Positions 44,228-56,852 of a stretch of DNA of 64,000 bases are shown piece by piece. Numbering within the stretch: the stretch's first letter is position 1; each line of letters begins with the position of its first letter. The notes beneath the pieces were generated by a model. It saw nothing but the letters and a program-made list of their open reading frames with translations. It was not told the origin of the DNA and searched no databases. A program made the translations under genes and the position numbers. The stretch lies in assembly GCA_002753515.1 (NCBI GenBank), contig PEAK01000007.1, positions 31,964-95,963 of the forward strand, given 5' to 3'. The DNA is from Magnetococcales bacterium. GTDB lineage: Bacteria; Pseudomonadota; Magnetococcia; Magnetococcales; UBA8363.

Positions 44228-45613
44228 TCAATGATTATTTTCAGGTTTTTTCTTCCGCTCGTGCCACTCAGGGATATGTTTTTGCGGGCTGCGTGTAATG
44301 GCCAAGGCACCTTCCGGTACATCTTTGGATGCCGAAGTACCCGCAGCGAGTACGGCATTTTTACCGATGCGCACCGGGGCGATCAATTGGGTATCGGAAC
44401 CAATGAACACGCCGTCTTCAATCACTGTCTTATGTTTATTCACGCCGTCATAATTGCACGTAATGGTTCCAGCGCCAATATTGACTTTGCGTCCGATATC
44501 GGCATCGCCAATATAAGAAAGATGGCTGACCTTGGAACCCGCACCGATTCGCGATTTTTTTATTTCACAAAAATTACCAACCTTGGATCCCTGTTCCAAT
44601 ACCGCCCCGGGCCGCAAACGTGCGAACGGACCAACACCACTCTGAGCCGCAATCTCAGCCCCATTCACATGGCTGAACGCTTCAATATGCACATCCGACC
44701 CGATCTGACAATTTTCCAAACAGCAAAATGGCCCAATCTGACAATTGGCACCAACGGCAACGCTTGGCCCCAGCACACAATGGGGAGCAATGATGGTGTC
44801 GCGCCCGATTTCAGCGTCAGCCGCCACCCAGCAGGAACCGGGGTCGGTAAACGTCACGCCTTTGGCCATCAGTTCCGCCACCTTGCGGTCACGAAACACC
44901 GACTCGGCGCGAGCCAATTGGCTCCGATCGTTGATCCCCCCCAAGGATTCATAATCTTCATGGTGGATCACCGCGACACCACCTTCTCCAATGGCCATGG
45001 CAACGATGTCGGGAAGATAGTATTCACTCTGAGCGTTGTTGTTACCGATCCGGTTGATCCACCCCGCCAAACGGGATAGCGACACCAGATAAACCCCGGA
45101 ATTGATTTCACGAATGCTGCGGACTTCCGCGCTGGCGTCGCGCTCCTCAACAACCGCCCGCACCTGCCCATCAGTCCCCCTGACGATGCGCCCATAGCCG
45201 GTCGGATCGGGCAACGTGGTACTCAACAACGTCAATCGCTCCCCCCCCTGACGATGCGCAGTGACCAGGAGTTGCAGTATTTCCGAACGAATCAAGGGGA
45301 CATCCCCTGCCAGGATCAACAAGTCACCCGTACCATCCTGCAACTGCGGCAGGGCGCAACGGACGGCATCCCCGGTGCCGAGCTGCTTTTCCTGATGCAC
45401 CCAGGTAATGGCCTGCCCCGCGAAATATTCCTGCACCTGCTGGGCGCCATATCCCGTCACCACCAAAATTTTTTCAGGATTCAGTCTTTTTGCGGCGTTG
45501 ACCACATGCTGTAAGATGGGCGACCATGCCAACTCATGCAGCACCTTGGGGCGGTCCGAACACATCCTCGTCCCCTGCCCAGCGGCAAGAATCAGAACGG
45601 TCAATCCAACCAT
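44228..45613 (-). CDS. glmU: Bifunctional GlcNAc-1-phosphate uridyltransferase / GlcN-1-P acetyltransferase
   Basis: 461 residues. An N-terminal pyrophosphorylase domain (LTVLILAAGQGTRMCSDRPK) precedes a C-terminal left-handed beta-helix of hexapeptides (IAPHCVLGPSVAVGANCQIG), with KKSRIGAGSKVSHLSYIGDA and NYDGVNKHKT as acetyl-transferase residues. It makes UDP-GlcNAc in the cytoplasm. With glmS it covers the amino-sugar branch apart from GlmM. Confidence 0.97.
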   Translation of the reverse strand: MVGLTVLILAAGQGTRMCSDRPKVLHELAWSPILQHVVNAAKRLNPEKILVVTGYGAQQVQEYFAGQAITWVHQEKQLGTGDAVRCALPQLQDGTGDLLILAGDVPLIRSEILQLLVTAHRQGGERLTLLSTTLPDPTGYGRIVRGTDGQVRAVVEERDASAEVRSIREINSGVYLVSLSRLAGWINRIGNNNAQSEYYLPDIVAMAIGEGGVAVIHHEDYESLGGINDRSQLARAESVFRDRKVAELMAKGVTFTDPGSCWVAADAEIGRDTIIAPHCVLGPSVAVGANCQIGPFCCLENCQIGSDVHIEAFSHVNGAEIAAQSGVGPFARLRPGAVLEQGSKVGNFCEIKKSRIGAGSKVSHLSYIGDADIGRKVNIGAGTITCNYDGVNKHKTVIEDGVFIGSDTQLIAPVRIGKNAVLAAGTSASKDVPEGALAITRSPQKHIPEWHERKKKPENNH

Positions 45614-45676
45614 GGGTCACCGAACTCTTTCCCAATGTTCGCAAAATGAGAAGACAAACCCGCACCGTACCCGGCA

Positions 45677-46093
45677 TCAATTTGGCAACTGGGCAATCTG
45701 CAGGCATATTTTGGCGAAGTCGCAACGTTTGGACCATGTCACGGCCTCCAGACCACCCTGGGGTATCCCTGCTAACTTTGCAGTCGCCTCTTTCTCTTCG
45801 CGGACAGCCTCTTCACGATTGATCTGGCTTTTTTCCAATGCCCGTTGTACCAACACGGTCACCCGTTCGTTGGTCACTTCGACATATCCACTACTCAAAG
45901 CAACATGCTGCTCCGCCCCTTCCCCCTGCATGGTGATCGTCAACTCCCCTGCGGTCAGCAAGGATACAAAGGGGGTATGCCCGGGCAACACACCAAACCG
46001 ACCATCCTTGCCAGGGGCCGAAACATAAGACGCTTTCCCTGAGATCACAAGTCTCTCAGGCGTCACCACATCCAGTTGAAAGGTAGCAGCCAT
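45677..46093 (-). CDS. atpC: ATP synthase F1 epsilon subunit
   Basis: 138 residues. FQLDVVTPERLVISGKASYVSAPGKDGRFGVLPGHTP is the epsilon beta-sandwich; a helical hairpin C-terminal half follows (RALEKSQINREEAV). It links the gamma shaft to the c ring and can inhibit ATP hydrolysis. Last gene of the F1 operon, 15 bases after atpD. Confidence 0.95.
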   Translation of the reverse strand: MAATFQLDVVTPERLVISGKASYVSAPGKDGRFGVLPGHTPFVSLLTAGELTITMQGEGAEQHVALSSGYVEVTNERVTVLVQRALEKSQINREEAVREEKEATAKLAGIPQGGLEAVTWSKRCDFAKICLQIAQLPN

Positions 46094-46108
46094 GGCATTA
46101 CCGCTCCG

Positions 46109-47554
<1,446 letters not shown>

Positions 47555-47681
47555 TTATTCTAGAAACCTGGCCCCGGCATCGCGCCTTGGCACCAACCCA
47601 CCTTATCGGACCAACCGCCCCTCGCAAGGTCCGGCCAACACGGCAAGCCCGGCCTTAACACCGACCCGACCCCTCAACAGG

Positions 47682-48554
47682 CTAGCCCTTGAGAGACTCG
47701 GCACCACCGATGATTTCCATCAGCTCCGTGGTAATGGCAGCCTGACGGGTTCGGTTGTATTTGATACCCAACTTACGAATCATATCCCCCGCATTGCGCA
47801 CCGCATTGTCCATGGCTGTCATACGGGCCCCCTGCTCCGAGGCATCCGACTCCACCAGGGCATGAAACACCTGCACCGAAACGCCATGGGGCAAGAGTTC
47901 GGCCAGGACATCGCTTTCCTCCGGTTCATACTCCGGGGCCCCACCGCGAACCTCTTCCCGGGTGTCAACGGTCATGGGAATGACCTGTTTCCAGGTCAAC
48001 TCGATGGAAAGAGCCGATTTGAAAGTATTGTAAACGAGGATGCAAACATCAAACTCGCCATTGGCGAAATCGGCCAACAGGTGCGATGTGACAACCGCAT
48101 CCGCCCTCTCAAAAGTCAGGTTTTTGGTCAACCCGGTGTGGACCCGGCGCACACGGGACTTGAGTTGCCGCTTGAGGACATCATGCCCCTTGCGACCCAC
48201 ACAGGTCACCGTGACGGTATGACCACTCTCTTCAAGGGATGCCACCTTGGAACGCACGGCGCGGATGACCGCACTGTTGAAGCTGCCGCAGAGACCCCGG
48301 TCGGCGGTGAACATGACCAATTCCACCCGCTTACCCTTGGCCGGCACCATCAATGCCGGGCCGGACTGGGGATCCACTTGTGCGGCCAATGCGCCAATCA
48401 TCCGGCGAATATGCTGGCTGTAGGGACGTGCCGACTGTGCCCGTTCCTGAGAGCGACGCAGTTTGGCCGCAGAGACCATTTTCATCGCCTTGGTGATCTG
48501 TCTGGTATTCTTGACCGAGCGAATCCGGTTGCGCAGGCTCTTCAGATTGGCCAT
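47682..48554 (-). CDS. atpG: ATP synthase F1 gamma subunit
   Basis: 290 residues. The N-terminal helix NLKSLRNRIRSVKNTRQITKAMKMVSAAKLRR and the C-terminal helix AMDNAVRNAGDMIRKLGIKYNRTRQAAITTELMEI form the rotating shaft. VMFTADRGLCGSFN is the conserved core. It lies 16 bases after atpA. Confidence 0.96.
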   Translation of the reverse strand: MANLKSLRNRIRSVKNTRQITKAMKMVSAAKLRRSQERAQSARPYSQHIRRMIGALAAQVDPQSGPALMVPAKGKRVELVMFTADRGLCGSFNSAVIRAVRSKVASLEESGHTVTVTCVGRKGHDVLKRQLKSRVRRVHTGLTKNLTFERADAVVTSHLLADFANGEFDVCILVYNTFKSALSIELTWKQVIPMTVDTREEVRGGAPEYEPEESDVLAELLPHGVSVQVFHALVESDASEQGARMTAMDNAVRNAGDMIRKLGIKYNRTRQAAITTELMEIIGGAESLKG

Positions 48555-48570
48555 CGTTCAGGCTTCCCGG

Positions 48571-50166
48571 TCAGCTGGTGGTGTGCATGAGAGCCTCGGA
48601 CATCTCACGCTCTTGCTGGGTCAGCGGTTTATCCGCCCCCTCCGCATTTTCAAACTTGGCAATAAATGCCGTCAAGAGGCTTTTGAGCTTCGCCTCGGTG
48701 GCCTCGGTTATCTTCTCCTCCTTGCGGATGGTCTCCAGGACATCCGCGTGCCCAACCTGCATGTGTTCGAGTATTTTGCCCTCCAACACCGAGATATCCG
48801 CCACAGGAATATTGTCCAGCAGACCACGCGTCCCCGCAAACAAGACCACCGCTTGTTGCTCCATCGAGAGGGGATTGTACTGCGCCTGTTTAAGCAGCAG
48901 CATCAACCGCTCACCGCGGTGCAACAGCTTTTGCGTGGAGGCATCCAGGTCTGAGCCGAACTGGGCGAAGGCGGCCATTTCCCGGAACTGCGCCAGATCC
49001 AGCCGCAGGGTACCGGCCACCTGCTTGGTTGCCTTGACTTGTGCCGCACCACCCACCCGGGAGACGGAAAGACCAACCGAAATGGCCGGTCGCATACCGG
49101 AGTAGAACAGCTCGGATTCCAAGAAGATTTGCCCATCGGTAATGGAAATCACGTTGGTCGGGATATAGGCGGACACATCACCGCCCTGTGTTTCGATAAT
49201 AGGGAGCGCCGTTAAAGAACCCGCACCGAGGGCATCGCTCAACTTGGCCGCCCGCTCCAGAAGACGCGAATGGAGATAGAACACATCGCCCGGATAGGCT
49301 TCACGGCCAGGGGGACGACGCAGGACCAGGGACATTTGCCGATAGGCGACCGCCTGCTTGGACAAATCATCGTACACGATCAACGCATGCATGCCGTTAT
49401 CGCGAAAATATTCCCCCATGGAACAACCGCTGTAGGGTGCCAGGAATTGCATCGGCGCAGGGTCGGAAGCGGTTGCCGCCACCACAGTGGTATAGGCCAT
49501 GGCGCCGTGATCTTCCAAAATCTTGACCACCTTGGCCACCGTGGAACGCTTTTGGCCGATAGCGACATAGACGCAGTACACCGGTTTATCGGTCTGGTGG
49601 GTACGTTTTTGGTTGATGATGGTATCCACGGCCACCGCCGTTTTACCGGTCTGACGGTCACCGATGATCAATTCCCGTTGACCCCGACCGATGGGAACCA
49701 GGGCATCCAGTGCCTTCAAGCCGGTGTAGAGGGGTTCATGGACCGATTTGCGCGACACGATACCCGGGGCGATCAATTCCACCAAGCGCGACTCTTTGGC
49801 ACCGATGGAACCTTTGCCGTCGATGGGAAGACCGAGACCATCCACCACCCGACCGAGAAGTTCCTTACCCACCGGAACCTCGACGATGCGTCCGGTGCGT
49901 TTGACGGTGGAACCTTCCTTGATGCCGGCGTCACTGCCGAAGATCACCGCCCCGACATTATCTTCTTCCAGATTCAGGGCCATCCCCTGGGTACCGTCCT
50001 CAAAGGCGATCAACTCACCAGCCATCACCCTGTCCAGGCCGTGGATGCGGGCTATGCCGTCCCCAACGGCAATGACCTGCCCAACCTCCGAGACCTCCAC
50101 CTCCTTGCCGAAGTTGGCAATCTCTTTCTTGATAATCTCGCTTATTTCGGCAATGCTGATCTGCAT
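48571..50166 (-). CDS. atpA: ATP synthase F1 alpha subunit
   Basis: 531 residues, somewhat longer than the usual ~505-513, with the surplus at the C-terminus ([10 protein letters not shown]). Walker A is [30 protein letters not shown] and [36 protein letters not shown] are diagnostic. It alternates with beta in the F1 head. It starts 4 bases after the atpH stop. Confidence 0.97.
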   Translation of the reverse strand: MQISIAEISEIIKKEIANFGKEVEVSEVGQVIAVGDGIARIHGLDRVMAGELIAFEDGTQGMALNLEEDNVGAVIFGSDAGIKEGSTVKRTGRIVEVPVGKELLGRVVDGLGLPIDGKGSIGAKESRLVELIAPGIVSRKSVHEPLYTGLKALDALVPIGRGQRELIIGDRQTGKTAVAVDTIINQKRTHQTDKPVYCVYVAIGQKRSTVAKVVKILEDHGAMAYTTVVAATASDPAPMQFLAPYSGCSMGEYFRDNGMHALIVYDDLSKQAVAYRQMSLVLRRPPGREAYPGDVFYLHSRLLERAAKLSDALGAGSLTALPIIETQGGDVSAYIPTNVISITDGQIFLESELFYSGMRPAISVGLSVSRVGGAAQVKATKQVAGTLRLDLAQFREMAAFAQFGSDLDASTQKLLHRGERLMLLLKQAQYNPLSMEQQAVVLFAGTRGLLDNIPVADISVLEGKILEHMQVGHADVLETIRKEEKITEATEAKLKSLLTAFIAKFENAEGADKPLTQQEREMSEALMHTTS

Positions 50167-50170
50167 CGAA

Positions 50171-50710
50171 TCACCCTCTCAATTGCGCTTTCAATCGGTT
50201 CAATTGGCCGCGCACGGAATAATCCATCATAACGCTGCCAATCCGCACGATCATGCCACCCAGCAACTCCGGCCCCAGATTGAAATCAAGGCGGACATCC
50301 TTGCCGGTTTTTGCGGAAAGGACTTTTACCAATCGTTCTTCTTGAGCCTTGGCCAAGGATTTGGGAGCCAAAACCTGAACCGTAACCGCACCACTCTGTT
50401 TTTCGACGATCCGACCGTAGGCAGCGACAATATCGTTCAACAAGAGCATGCGTCTCTTGTGAACCAGCAGCCCGAGAAAATGACGTGTCAAAGGATCGAT
50501 ATCACTCTTGGCAACACAGATTTCAACCAGTTTCATTTGTCGATCACGAGAAATCGTCGGATTGGCGAGCAGGACACCAAATTCCGGCGTTTCCTTGACA
50601 ACGGACTGGAACTCGACAAGATCGGTCCCGATTTTCTTCAGCAGACCATTGTCCTGAGCCAAGTCAGCCAGTGCCGAAGCGTATCGTTTGGCCAGAGTGC
50701 TTGAATGCAC
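50171..50710 (-). CDS. atpH: ATP synthase F1 delta subunit
   Basis: 179 residues. [25 protein letters not shown] is the N-terminal helical domain; the C-terminal part [35 protein letters not shown] is the OSCP/delta signature. It forms the cap joining F1 to the peripheral b stalk. First gene of the F1 operon atpH-A-G-D-C, well separated from the F0 genes. Confidence 0.95.
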   Translation of the reverse strand: MHSSTLAKRYASALADLAQDNGLLKKIGTDLVEFQSVVKETPEFGVLLANPTISRDRQMKLVEICVAKSDIDPLTRHFLGLLVHKRRMLLLNDIVAAYGRIVEKQSGAVTVQVLAPKSLAKAQEERLVKVLSAKTGKDVRLDFNLGPELLGGMIVRIGSVMMDYSVRGQLNRLKAQLRG

Positions 50711-50883
50711 GATAGAAAAACCCCTGGAAATCCAAAGTTGACGAACCCCGGGAGGAGAACAACGCCAGAGGAGTCAACGATACGGGCGATACCGGTACCA
50801 AAAATGGATTGGACCATGCGCCCCGCCAACTCAACCTTTTCCTCCGACAACGCTTATCCCTTAGCACATTTCTTCCGCCAGGA

Positions 50884-50943
50884 TCAATGTTCCTTTTCCA
50901 TTTTGTGTTTTTTTGCCTGGTGAACTCCCCGGGTACGGAACAT
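50884..50943 (-). CDS. Possible 19-residue small ORF between tsaC and atpH
   Basis: ATG at 50943 lies 3 codons past the tsaC stop with GGAGGT 4 bases upstream. It encodes MFRTRGVHQAKKHKMEKEH, very basic, then TGA. It may be a small protein, a coupling peptide ahead of the F1 operon, or chance. The remaining ~170 bases to atpH show no convincing gene. Confidence 0.25.
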   Translation of the reverse strand: MFRTRGVHQAKKHKMEKEH

Positions 50944-50952
50944 GTGTACCTC

Positions 50953-51597
50953 CTACAGCAGCATGCTGGGCCAGACGCTCCTGAGCATTTCGATTGTTAC
51001 CGCCCCGGCACGCACGATTCTGGGCACTTCTTCATCCAATGCAACAATCGTGGAGGGAAGTGAACCCGTTGGGCAACGCCCATCCATGATGCAGCCGATC
51101 CGGGAACCAAAGCACTCCCGAACCCGGGTACCGGTTGTCAGGGGGGGTGAGCCGGAAAGGTTGGCACTGGTGGAAACCAGCGGTTTTCCCCAAACACCCA
51201 GCAATGCCGCCACATGGGGCGATGAAGAGTGCCGTACTGCGACACTACCGCGCCCTCCGGTCACCCAATCGGGCACACCTGGCCGCGCAGGCATGATCAA
51301 GGTTAACGGTCCCGGCCAGAAATGCTCCATGAAGGTTTGCGCCAATGGCGAGGGGGATGTGACGATCTCCGACAGATCCGCCCGATCCTTGATAAGGAGA
51401 ATAAAGCCTTTGGACTCTTGTCGCCCTTTCAGGGCCAAGATTTTCTCCAGTGCCGGAAAAGAATACGGATCCGCCGCCAAACCGTATACCGTCTCCGTCG
51501 GGTGGGCGATCACCTGACCACTCCGCAAAGCCCGAAGCCCTTCCTGAAGCTCCCTGTCGGAGGGTAAGAGATCACTGTTGGGAGAGAATGCTCTCAT
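50953..51597 (-). CDS. tsaC: L-threonylcarbamoyladenylate synthase (TsaC/YrdC)
   Basis: 214 residues, YrdC domain only. SGQVIAHPTETVYGLAADP, ILALKGRQESKGFILLI and VSTSANLSGSPPLTT are its substrate-binding blocks. It makes threonylcarbamoyl-AMP for the t6A37 modification of ANN-decoding tRNAs. It has no C-terminal Sua5 domain. It lies downstream of the gdpD gene, 18 bases apart. Confidence 0.92.
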   Translation of the reverse strand: MRAFSPNSDLLPSDRELQEGLRALRSGQVIAHPTETVYGLAADPYSFPALEKILALKGRQESKGFILLIKDRADLSEIVTSPSPLAQTFMEHFWPGPLTLIMPARPGVPDWVTGGRGSVAVRHSSSPHVAALLGVWGKPLVSTSANLSGSPPLTTGTRVRECFGSRIGCIMDGRCPTGSLPSTIVALDEEVPRIVRAGAVTIEMLRSVWPSMLL

Positions 51598-51615
51598 GGA
51601 CCCATCAATCTCGAC

Positions 51616-52401
51616 TTACGCTGACAATGCCTTATCGGAGGGCAAGAACCCCTCAAAAATAACCGCATCACTGAGTTTTTGAGCCGCATGATACCCTTCA
51701 AGCGATCGAGCGGTCCACGCCACGACCGGCAGACCGCGTGATCGCAGCCATCGTGGCATCAACCCACCCAAGCTCTTTACATAACACCCCAAAAAATGGG
51801 GCCTGGCCCCGGGGGCATGCCAAAAAGTGCGCATCCCCACGGAAGCCCACAAACCCGCATCCCATTCAAAAACACCACCGTTCAAACCACGGGTCACGTG
51901 CGGATGGTGTCGGGCAAACCAGGCGATAACGCCCGCGTGAAACGACAAGGCGGCCCAAGGACCAGGATGCCTTCTGGCAACGTTTAGAACGGCTTCGGCA
52001 GCCTCAAAAGACGCATCCTTGATCTCTATCAAGACCCCCACCTTATCGTGAACCAACTCCAAAACTTCCGCCAGCAAGGGTGGAGGTTCGTTGTTCATAC
52101 TCAGTCTTAAACGACGATAGTTCCCGGTGGACAAGGAAGCAATCGATCCCTCCTCCCCGGTCATGCGCTTCAGCGTGGGATCGTGAAAGACCGCCAACTG
52201 GCCGTCAGCCAGGAGACGCACATCCAATTCCATGGCAAATCCGTGATCAACGGCACGCTGAAAGGCCGCCATACTGTTTTCCGGAATACCCGCCCCGGGA
52301 TCGAACAATCCCCGATGGGCAATGGGTCGTTCCATGACCCATCGGTGTCGGTCGGATGGAGCCGGGTGCCGCAGCCAACCCAGCGCAGTATCACCACTCA
52401 T
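51616..52401 (-). CDS. Glycerophosphodiester phosphodiesterase
   Basis: 261 residues. [23 protein letters not shown] has the first active-site histidine, and [26 protein letters not shown] adds the metal ligands and second histidine. [20 protein letters not shown] near the end fits the GDPD barrel. It cleaves glycerophosphodiesters to glycerol-3-phosphate. No signal peptide, so probably cytoplasmic (UgpQ-like). The start overlaps the metH stop by 4 bases. Confidence 0.9.
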   Translation of the reverse strand: MSGDTALGWLRHPAPSDRHRWVMERPIAHRGLFDPGAGIPENSMAAFQRAVDHGFAMELDVRLLADGQLAVFHDPTLKRMTGEEGSIASLSTGNYRRLRLSMNNEPPPLLAEVLELVHDKVGVLIEIKDASFEAAEAVLNVARRHPGPWAALSFHAGVIAWFARHHPHVTRGLNGGVFEWDAGLWASVGMRTFWHAPGARPHFLGCYVKSLGGLMPRWLRSRGLPVVAWTARSLEGYHAAQKLSDAVIFEGFLPSDKALSA

Positions 52402-55400
52402 GCATCCGGCTCGTAACCAAGGTTGGCCGCCAAGATATGTTCCGCATCACGCAAGGAGACCCCCTTGCGGCGGGCATAATCGGCGACCTGATCCGCCATA
52501 ACCCATCCCACATGAAAATAACGCGCCTGGGGATGGGCGAACAAATAACCACATACAGACGCCGGGGGATGCATCGCTTGACTCTCGGTCAAGCGGATAC
52601 CGATGGACTCGGTCACTTTAAGAACATCAAACAAAGTCACTTTTTCACTGTGATCCGGGCACGATGGATAGCCGGGTGCCGGGCGAATCCCCTGATATTT
52701 TTCGGCGAGGATCTCTTTCTGCGACAAATCTTCATGGGCCGCATAGCCCCAATGGTTGCGCCTGATATCCCAATGCAACCGTTCGGCAAAGGCCTCGGTG
52801 AGACGGTCCGCCAAAGCCTTGACCATGATCACGGCATAATCATCCTTCTGCCGCTCCAATTCCGCGACCAGATCATCCAATCCCAGGCCGGCGGTAACCG
52901 CGAACAAACCCAACCAATCACACCCCCCCAATCGTTGCGGTCGCACAAAATCGGACAGGGCGTACTGCGGTTTGCCGTCCGGTTTCTCCCCCTGTTGCCG
53001 CAGGCTGTGAAATACCCCCAACACCCCTCCCCCCTCCGGGCGATCATAAATCACGATATCATCCGCATCGGTCGCATGGGCTGGAAAGAGTCCGAAAACA
53101 CCCTTGGCGGTGACGGACTTTTCACGAATCATGCGGTTAAGCCAGGTTTGCGCATCGTGGAAAAGCCGTCGCGCCGTACCACCCGACTCGGGATCATCCA
53201 AAATTTCCGGGTAGCGTCCCTTCATCTCCCAGGTATGGAAAAAGGGGCTCCAGTCGATCCAATCCTTCAACACCGCCAAGTCCATATCAGCGATAACCTG
53301 AATACCCGTTCGCTTGGGAACACAGGGCGAATCGTGCGCCCAATCGATGGGCAATCGCGCCTTGCGGGCCTCATGCAAGGGAACCCAAGGGGTTTTGCGT
53401 TGCAGATGCCGGGCGCGCAGCCGTTCCTGATCCGCGTGCAAGGTGGCAACAAAAGGCTTCCGCCCTTCGGGATTGAGCAACTGAGACACCACCCCAACCG
53501 CCCGCGAGGCATCCTTGACGTGGACAACCGGACCGGAATACCCCGGGGCGATTTTCACCGCCGTATGGAGCGCCGAAGTCGTGGCCCCCCCGATCAACAA
53601 GGGAAGCGTCAACCGTCGTCGCGCCATTTCCTGTGCAATTCTCGCCATATACTCCAATGATGGCGTAATCAACCCGGACAGGCCGATAATCCCCACCTCA
53701 TGCGTTACCGCCTCCTCCAGGATTTTTTCCATGGGGACCATGACACCCAGATCGATGACCTCAAAATTGTTACATTGCAAAACCACTTTGACAATATTTT
53801 TGCCAATGTCGTGAACATCGCCCTGGACGGTTGCCAAAAGAATACGATTTTGCCGCGTCGCCTCCTGGGGCTTTTTGGCAGCCTCGATGTAAGGCACCAA
53901 CCAAGCCACCGCCTTTTTCATCACCCGGGCACTCTTGACCACCTGGGGAAGGAACATGCGTCCCGAACCAAACAATTCCCCAACCCGATTCATCCCCTCC
54001 ATCAAAGGGCCTTCCACCACCTCCAGGGGATGGGATGCGGCCAGCCGCGCCTCTTCCACATCGGCATCGATATACTCGGTCACCCCCTTGACCATGGCAT
54101 GGATCAAGCGTTGCGCCACCGGCTCCTGCCGCCATTGCGCATCCCGGGTATCCCCCTTGGCCTCCCCCGATTCCCGATACCGCTCGGCCACCGCCAACAA
54201 TCTTTCCGTCGCCAGGGGATCGGTATTTTGAATCACGTCTTCCAACAACACCCGCAACTCCCCGGGAATGGCTTCATAGACCGCCAGTTGGCCGGGATTG
54301 ACAATACCCATGTCGAGACCGGCTTTGATCGCGTGATACAGGAAGACGGCATGCATCCCCTCCCGAATACGTTCAAAGCCCCGGAAGGAAAACGAAACAT
54401 TGCTGATGCCACCGCTGGTCAGGGCACCGGGCAAATGGGTTTTGATCCAGGCGACGGTGTCGATAAAGTCCAACGCATAGGCATTGTGTTCCTCGATACC
54501 GGTCGCCACGGCAAACACGTTGGCATCAAAAATAATATCACTGGGATAAAATCCAACCCGGGTCAGCAAAAGGTCATAAGCCCGTTTGCAGATGGCGCGG
54601 CGACGCTCCCGGGAATCGGCCTGTCCCTGTTCATCGAACGCCATCACCAATACGGCCGCACCATGGCGTCTGGCCTGGCTTGCTTTGGTAAGAAACGCCT
54701 CTTCGCCCTCTTTCAGACTGATGGAATTGACGATTCCCTTGCCTTGAAGGCAACGCAATCCCGCCAGTACCACCTCCCAATCAGAGGAATCCAACATGAT
54801 GGGTACCCGACTGATATCGGGCTCGGCGGCCACCAGATTGATAAACCGGACCATGGATTCCCGGGCATTCAACATGGGGTCATCCATGTTGATATCAATG
54901 ACATTGGCCCCGTCCTCGACCTGTTGCCGGGCTATGGCGAGCGCCTCTTCAAACGCCTCTTCCCGAATCAAACGGGCAAAACGACGCGATCCCGATACAT
55001 TGGTCCGCTCACCGACATTGACGAACAACGAACCGGGGCTGATGGTAAACGCTTCCAGGCCACTCAAACGACACTGGTGCTTTCTGGCCGGGGGAATCCT
55101 CGGGGGAATCCCCTGTACCGCCTCGGCGATGGCACGGATATGATCGGGAGTCGTACCACAACACCCCCCGACGATATTGACCCATCCCGACTCGGCGAAT
55201 TCCTTGACCTTGGCGGCCATTTTCAGGGGTGTTTCGTCGTACGCACCCAACTCATTGGGTAATCCCGCATTGGGGTGAACCGAAACGAACCGTTCACACA
55301 AGCCAGACAATTCCTGGACGTGCGGACGTAATTGATCCGCCCCCAGGGCACAATTAAAGCCCATGGACAACGGTTCGGCATGGGCCACCGAATTCCAAAA

Positions 55401-56099
55401 GGCCTCAACCGTTTGACCTGTCAGGGTCCGCCCGGAGCCGTCGGTGAGGGTGCCGGAAATCAGGATGGGAAGCGCTTCATCACGGTTATCATTGAACTCC
55501 ATGAGCGCCAAAAGGGCCGCCTTGGCGTTCAACGCATCGAAAATGGTTTCAACCATGATCACATCCACGCCCCCATCGACCAGGCCACGAATGGACTCGG
55601 TATAGGCATCCCGCAACTCTACAAAGGATATATTGCGGAAACCGGGATTATTCACATCCGGGGAAATGGAGGCGGTTCGATTGGTGGGACCGAGAATACC
55701 AACCACTAGGCGGGGATCTCCCCCGTGCATCGCTTCAAAGTGGTGGCACACCTCCCTCGCCAGCCGCGCCCCCTCCCGATTGATTTCATAGGCCAGATCC
55801 GTCATGCCATAATCGGCCAGGGAAACCGCATTGGCATTGAAGGTATTGGTGGAGATGAGATCGGCACCCGCCTCCAGGTAACTGCGATGGATTTCCCGGA
55901 TCACTTCCGGTTGGGTCAAGGATAACAAATCATTGTTACCCTTCAGTTCGACCGGATGATTGGCAAAGCGTGAAGCGCGAAAATCCTGCTCACTCAGACA
56001 ACGCCGTTGAATCATCGTCCCCATGGCACCGTCCAGAACAAGGATACGCCGTTCCAGCGCCTTTTTCAGCCAGCGGATACGTTCACCTGTGACCGTCAT
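52398..56099 (-). CDS. metH: Cobalamin-dependent methionine synthase
   Basis: 1233 residues, the full four-module enzyme. The homocysteine domain has GFNCALG and [14 protein letters not shown] zinc cysteines. The folate domain has [14 protein letters not shown]. The B12 domain has [13 protein letters not shown] with the cobalt-ligand histidine. The C-terminal activation domain has [15 protein letters not shown]. It methylates homocysteine with methyl-tetrahydrofolate. On its leader I looked for cobalamin and SAM/SAH riboswitch motifs and found none; only a 5-bp ATGCA/TGCAT hairpin is visible. Confidence 0.97.
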   Translation of the reverse strand: MTVTGERIRWLKKALERRILVLDGAMGTMIQRRCLSEQDFRASRFANHPVELKGNNDLLSLTQPEVIREIHRSYLEAGADLISTNTFNANAVSLADYGMTDLAYEINREGARLAREVCHHFEAMHGGDPRLVVGILGPTNRTASISPDVNNPGFRNISFVELRDAYTESIRGLVDGGVDVIMVETIFDALNAKAALLALMEFNDNRDEALPILISGTLTDGSGRTLTGQTVEAFWNSVAHAEPLSMGFNCALGADQLRPHVQELSGLCERFVSVHPNAGLPNELGAYDETPLKMAAKVKEFAESGWVNIVGGCCGTTPDHIRAIAEAVQGIPPRIPPARKHQCRLSGLEAFTISPGSLFVNVGERTNVSGSRRFARLIREEAFEEALAIARQQVEDGANVIDINMDDPMLNARESMVRFINLVAAEPDISRVPIMLDSSDWEVVLAGLRCLQGKGIVNSISLKEGEEAFLTKASQARRHGAAVLVMAFDEQGQADSRERRRAICKRAYDLLLTRVGFYPSDIIFDANVFAVATGIEEHNAYALDFIDTVAWIKTHLPGALTSGGISNVSFSFRGFERIREGMHAVFLYHAIKAGLDMGIVNPGQLAVYEAIPGELRVLLEDVIQNTDPLATERLLAVAERYRESGEAKGDTRDAQWRQEPVAQRLIHAMVKGVTEYIDADVEEARLAASHPLEVVEGPLMEGMNRVGELFGSGRMFLPQVVKSARVMKKAVAWLVPYIEAAKKPQEATRQNRILLATVQGDVHDIGKNIVKVVLQCNNFEVIDLGVMVPMEKILEEAVTHEVGIIGLSGLITPSLEYMARIAQEMARRRLTLPLLIGGATTSALHTAVKIAPGYSGPVVHVKDASRAVGVVSQLLNPEGRKPFVATLHADQERLRARHLQRKTPWVPLHEARKARLPIDWAHDSPCVPKRTGIQVIADMDLAVLKDWIDWSPFFHTWEMKGRYPEILDDPESGGTARRLFHDAQTWLNRMIREKSVTAKGVFGLFPAHATDADDIVIYDRPEGGGVLGVFHSLRQQGEKPDGKPQYALSDFVRPQRLGGCDWLGLFAVTAGLGLDDLVAELERQKDDYAVIMVKALADRLTEAFAERLHWDIRRNHWGYAAHEDLSQKEILAEKYQGIRPAPGYPSCPDHSEKVTLFDVLKVTESIGIRLTESQAMHPPASVCGYLFAHPQARYFHVGWVMADQVADYARRKGVSLRDAEHILAANLGYEPDA

Positions 56100-56252
56100 T
56101 ACAGAACTCTCCTGTCAAGTTGTTCCTCATAAGCCCTCATGCAACCGTGCATCCTCGTCAAGACAGTCCCATTTGGACACCGGTCGGGGATCATTCTTCA
56201 TCATACCAAATTTTTTTGCAAAGAAGCTCTGGCGGGATGATTTTGAACAGGC

Positions 56253-56258
56253 TATAAT
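56253..56258 (+). promoter_or_regulatory. Possible -10 box for the exported protein gene
   Basis: TATAAT at 56253-56258, about 100 bases before the ATG at 56360. No good -35 stands 16-18 bases upstream, so it is only a candidate. Confidence 0.3.
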
Positions 56259-56359
56259 GCCCCCTTTTGGATATTAAAGATACTCAGGAACCCCTCACGC
56301 ATCCGCAAGGTTCCTGGCGGGTGTCAATCGATGTGCATCAAGAAAAGGAGAACTGCGGA

Positions 56360-56842
56360 ATGCGACTGCCCCTTATTCTAGCGTCTCTACTGGTTCTGTC
56401 GGCCCCATGGGGAGCCGTACAGGCCGGTGAAATGTTCAAAAGTGGACCGTTTACAGTTCGCAAGGTGGATAACACCTGCAAGCTTGAAATCCAACTGCAC
56501 GAAAATGATCGGCAACCCGCTGCCATTATTGCATTGTTTCCAGCCGACGACTACTACGGCGAACTGTTCACCGAAAAACCGCGCATTGGTGTAGCCCACG
56601 AAAAAATCTCCATTAAGTTCGATAATGACAAAGCCCGCGATATTCCCTTCGTCAAAGATGCCGCTGCCAAGGACAATAACTGGCGTTGGCAATACCTTGA
56701 AAACACCGAGGGCATACTCGACAACTTGGCCAGAAAAACCAAGATGCATGTGGAATTTTCCAACGGCAAGCAAAATTTCAGTTACACGGTGGTCCTGAAA
56801 GGGTCAGGCAAGGCTGTCAAATCGGTAAAAATGTGCAAATAG
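56360..56842 (+). CDS. Exported protein of unknown function
   Basis: 160 residues from the ATG at 56360, chosen for AAGGAG 9 bases upstream and because the product then starts with a signal peptide (MRLPLILASLLVLSAPWGAVQAG). The mature part, ~137 residues, has two cysteines (DNTCKLEI and the C-terminal KMCK) that could form a disulfide, and is rich in Lys and Asp. I do not recognise the family. It converges on pyrE with a 10-base gap. Confidence 0.7.
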   Translation: MRLPLILASLLVLSAPWGAVQAGEMFKSGPFTVRKVDNTCKLEIQLHENDRQPAAIIALFPADDYYGELFTEKPRIGVAHEKISIKFDNDKARDIPFVKDAAAKDNNWRWQYLENTEGILDNLARKTKMHVEFSNGKQNFSYTVVLKGSGKAVKSVKMCK

Positions 56843-56852
56843 AAGGGATCGG

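Noticed and set aside
50664..50867. 67- and 70-codon minus-strand frames upstream of and into atpH
   Set aside because: They are out of frame with AtpH, overlap its coding start and have no family resemblance. Genuine AtpH begins at 50710.
56100..56266. Riboswitch upstream of metH
   Set aside because: I read the minus-strand leader for cobalamin-box, SAM and SAH riboswitch cores and saw none. Only a short 5-bp hairpin is present.
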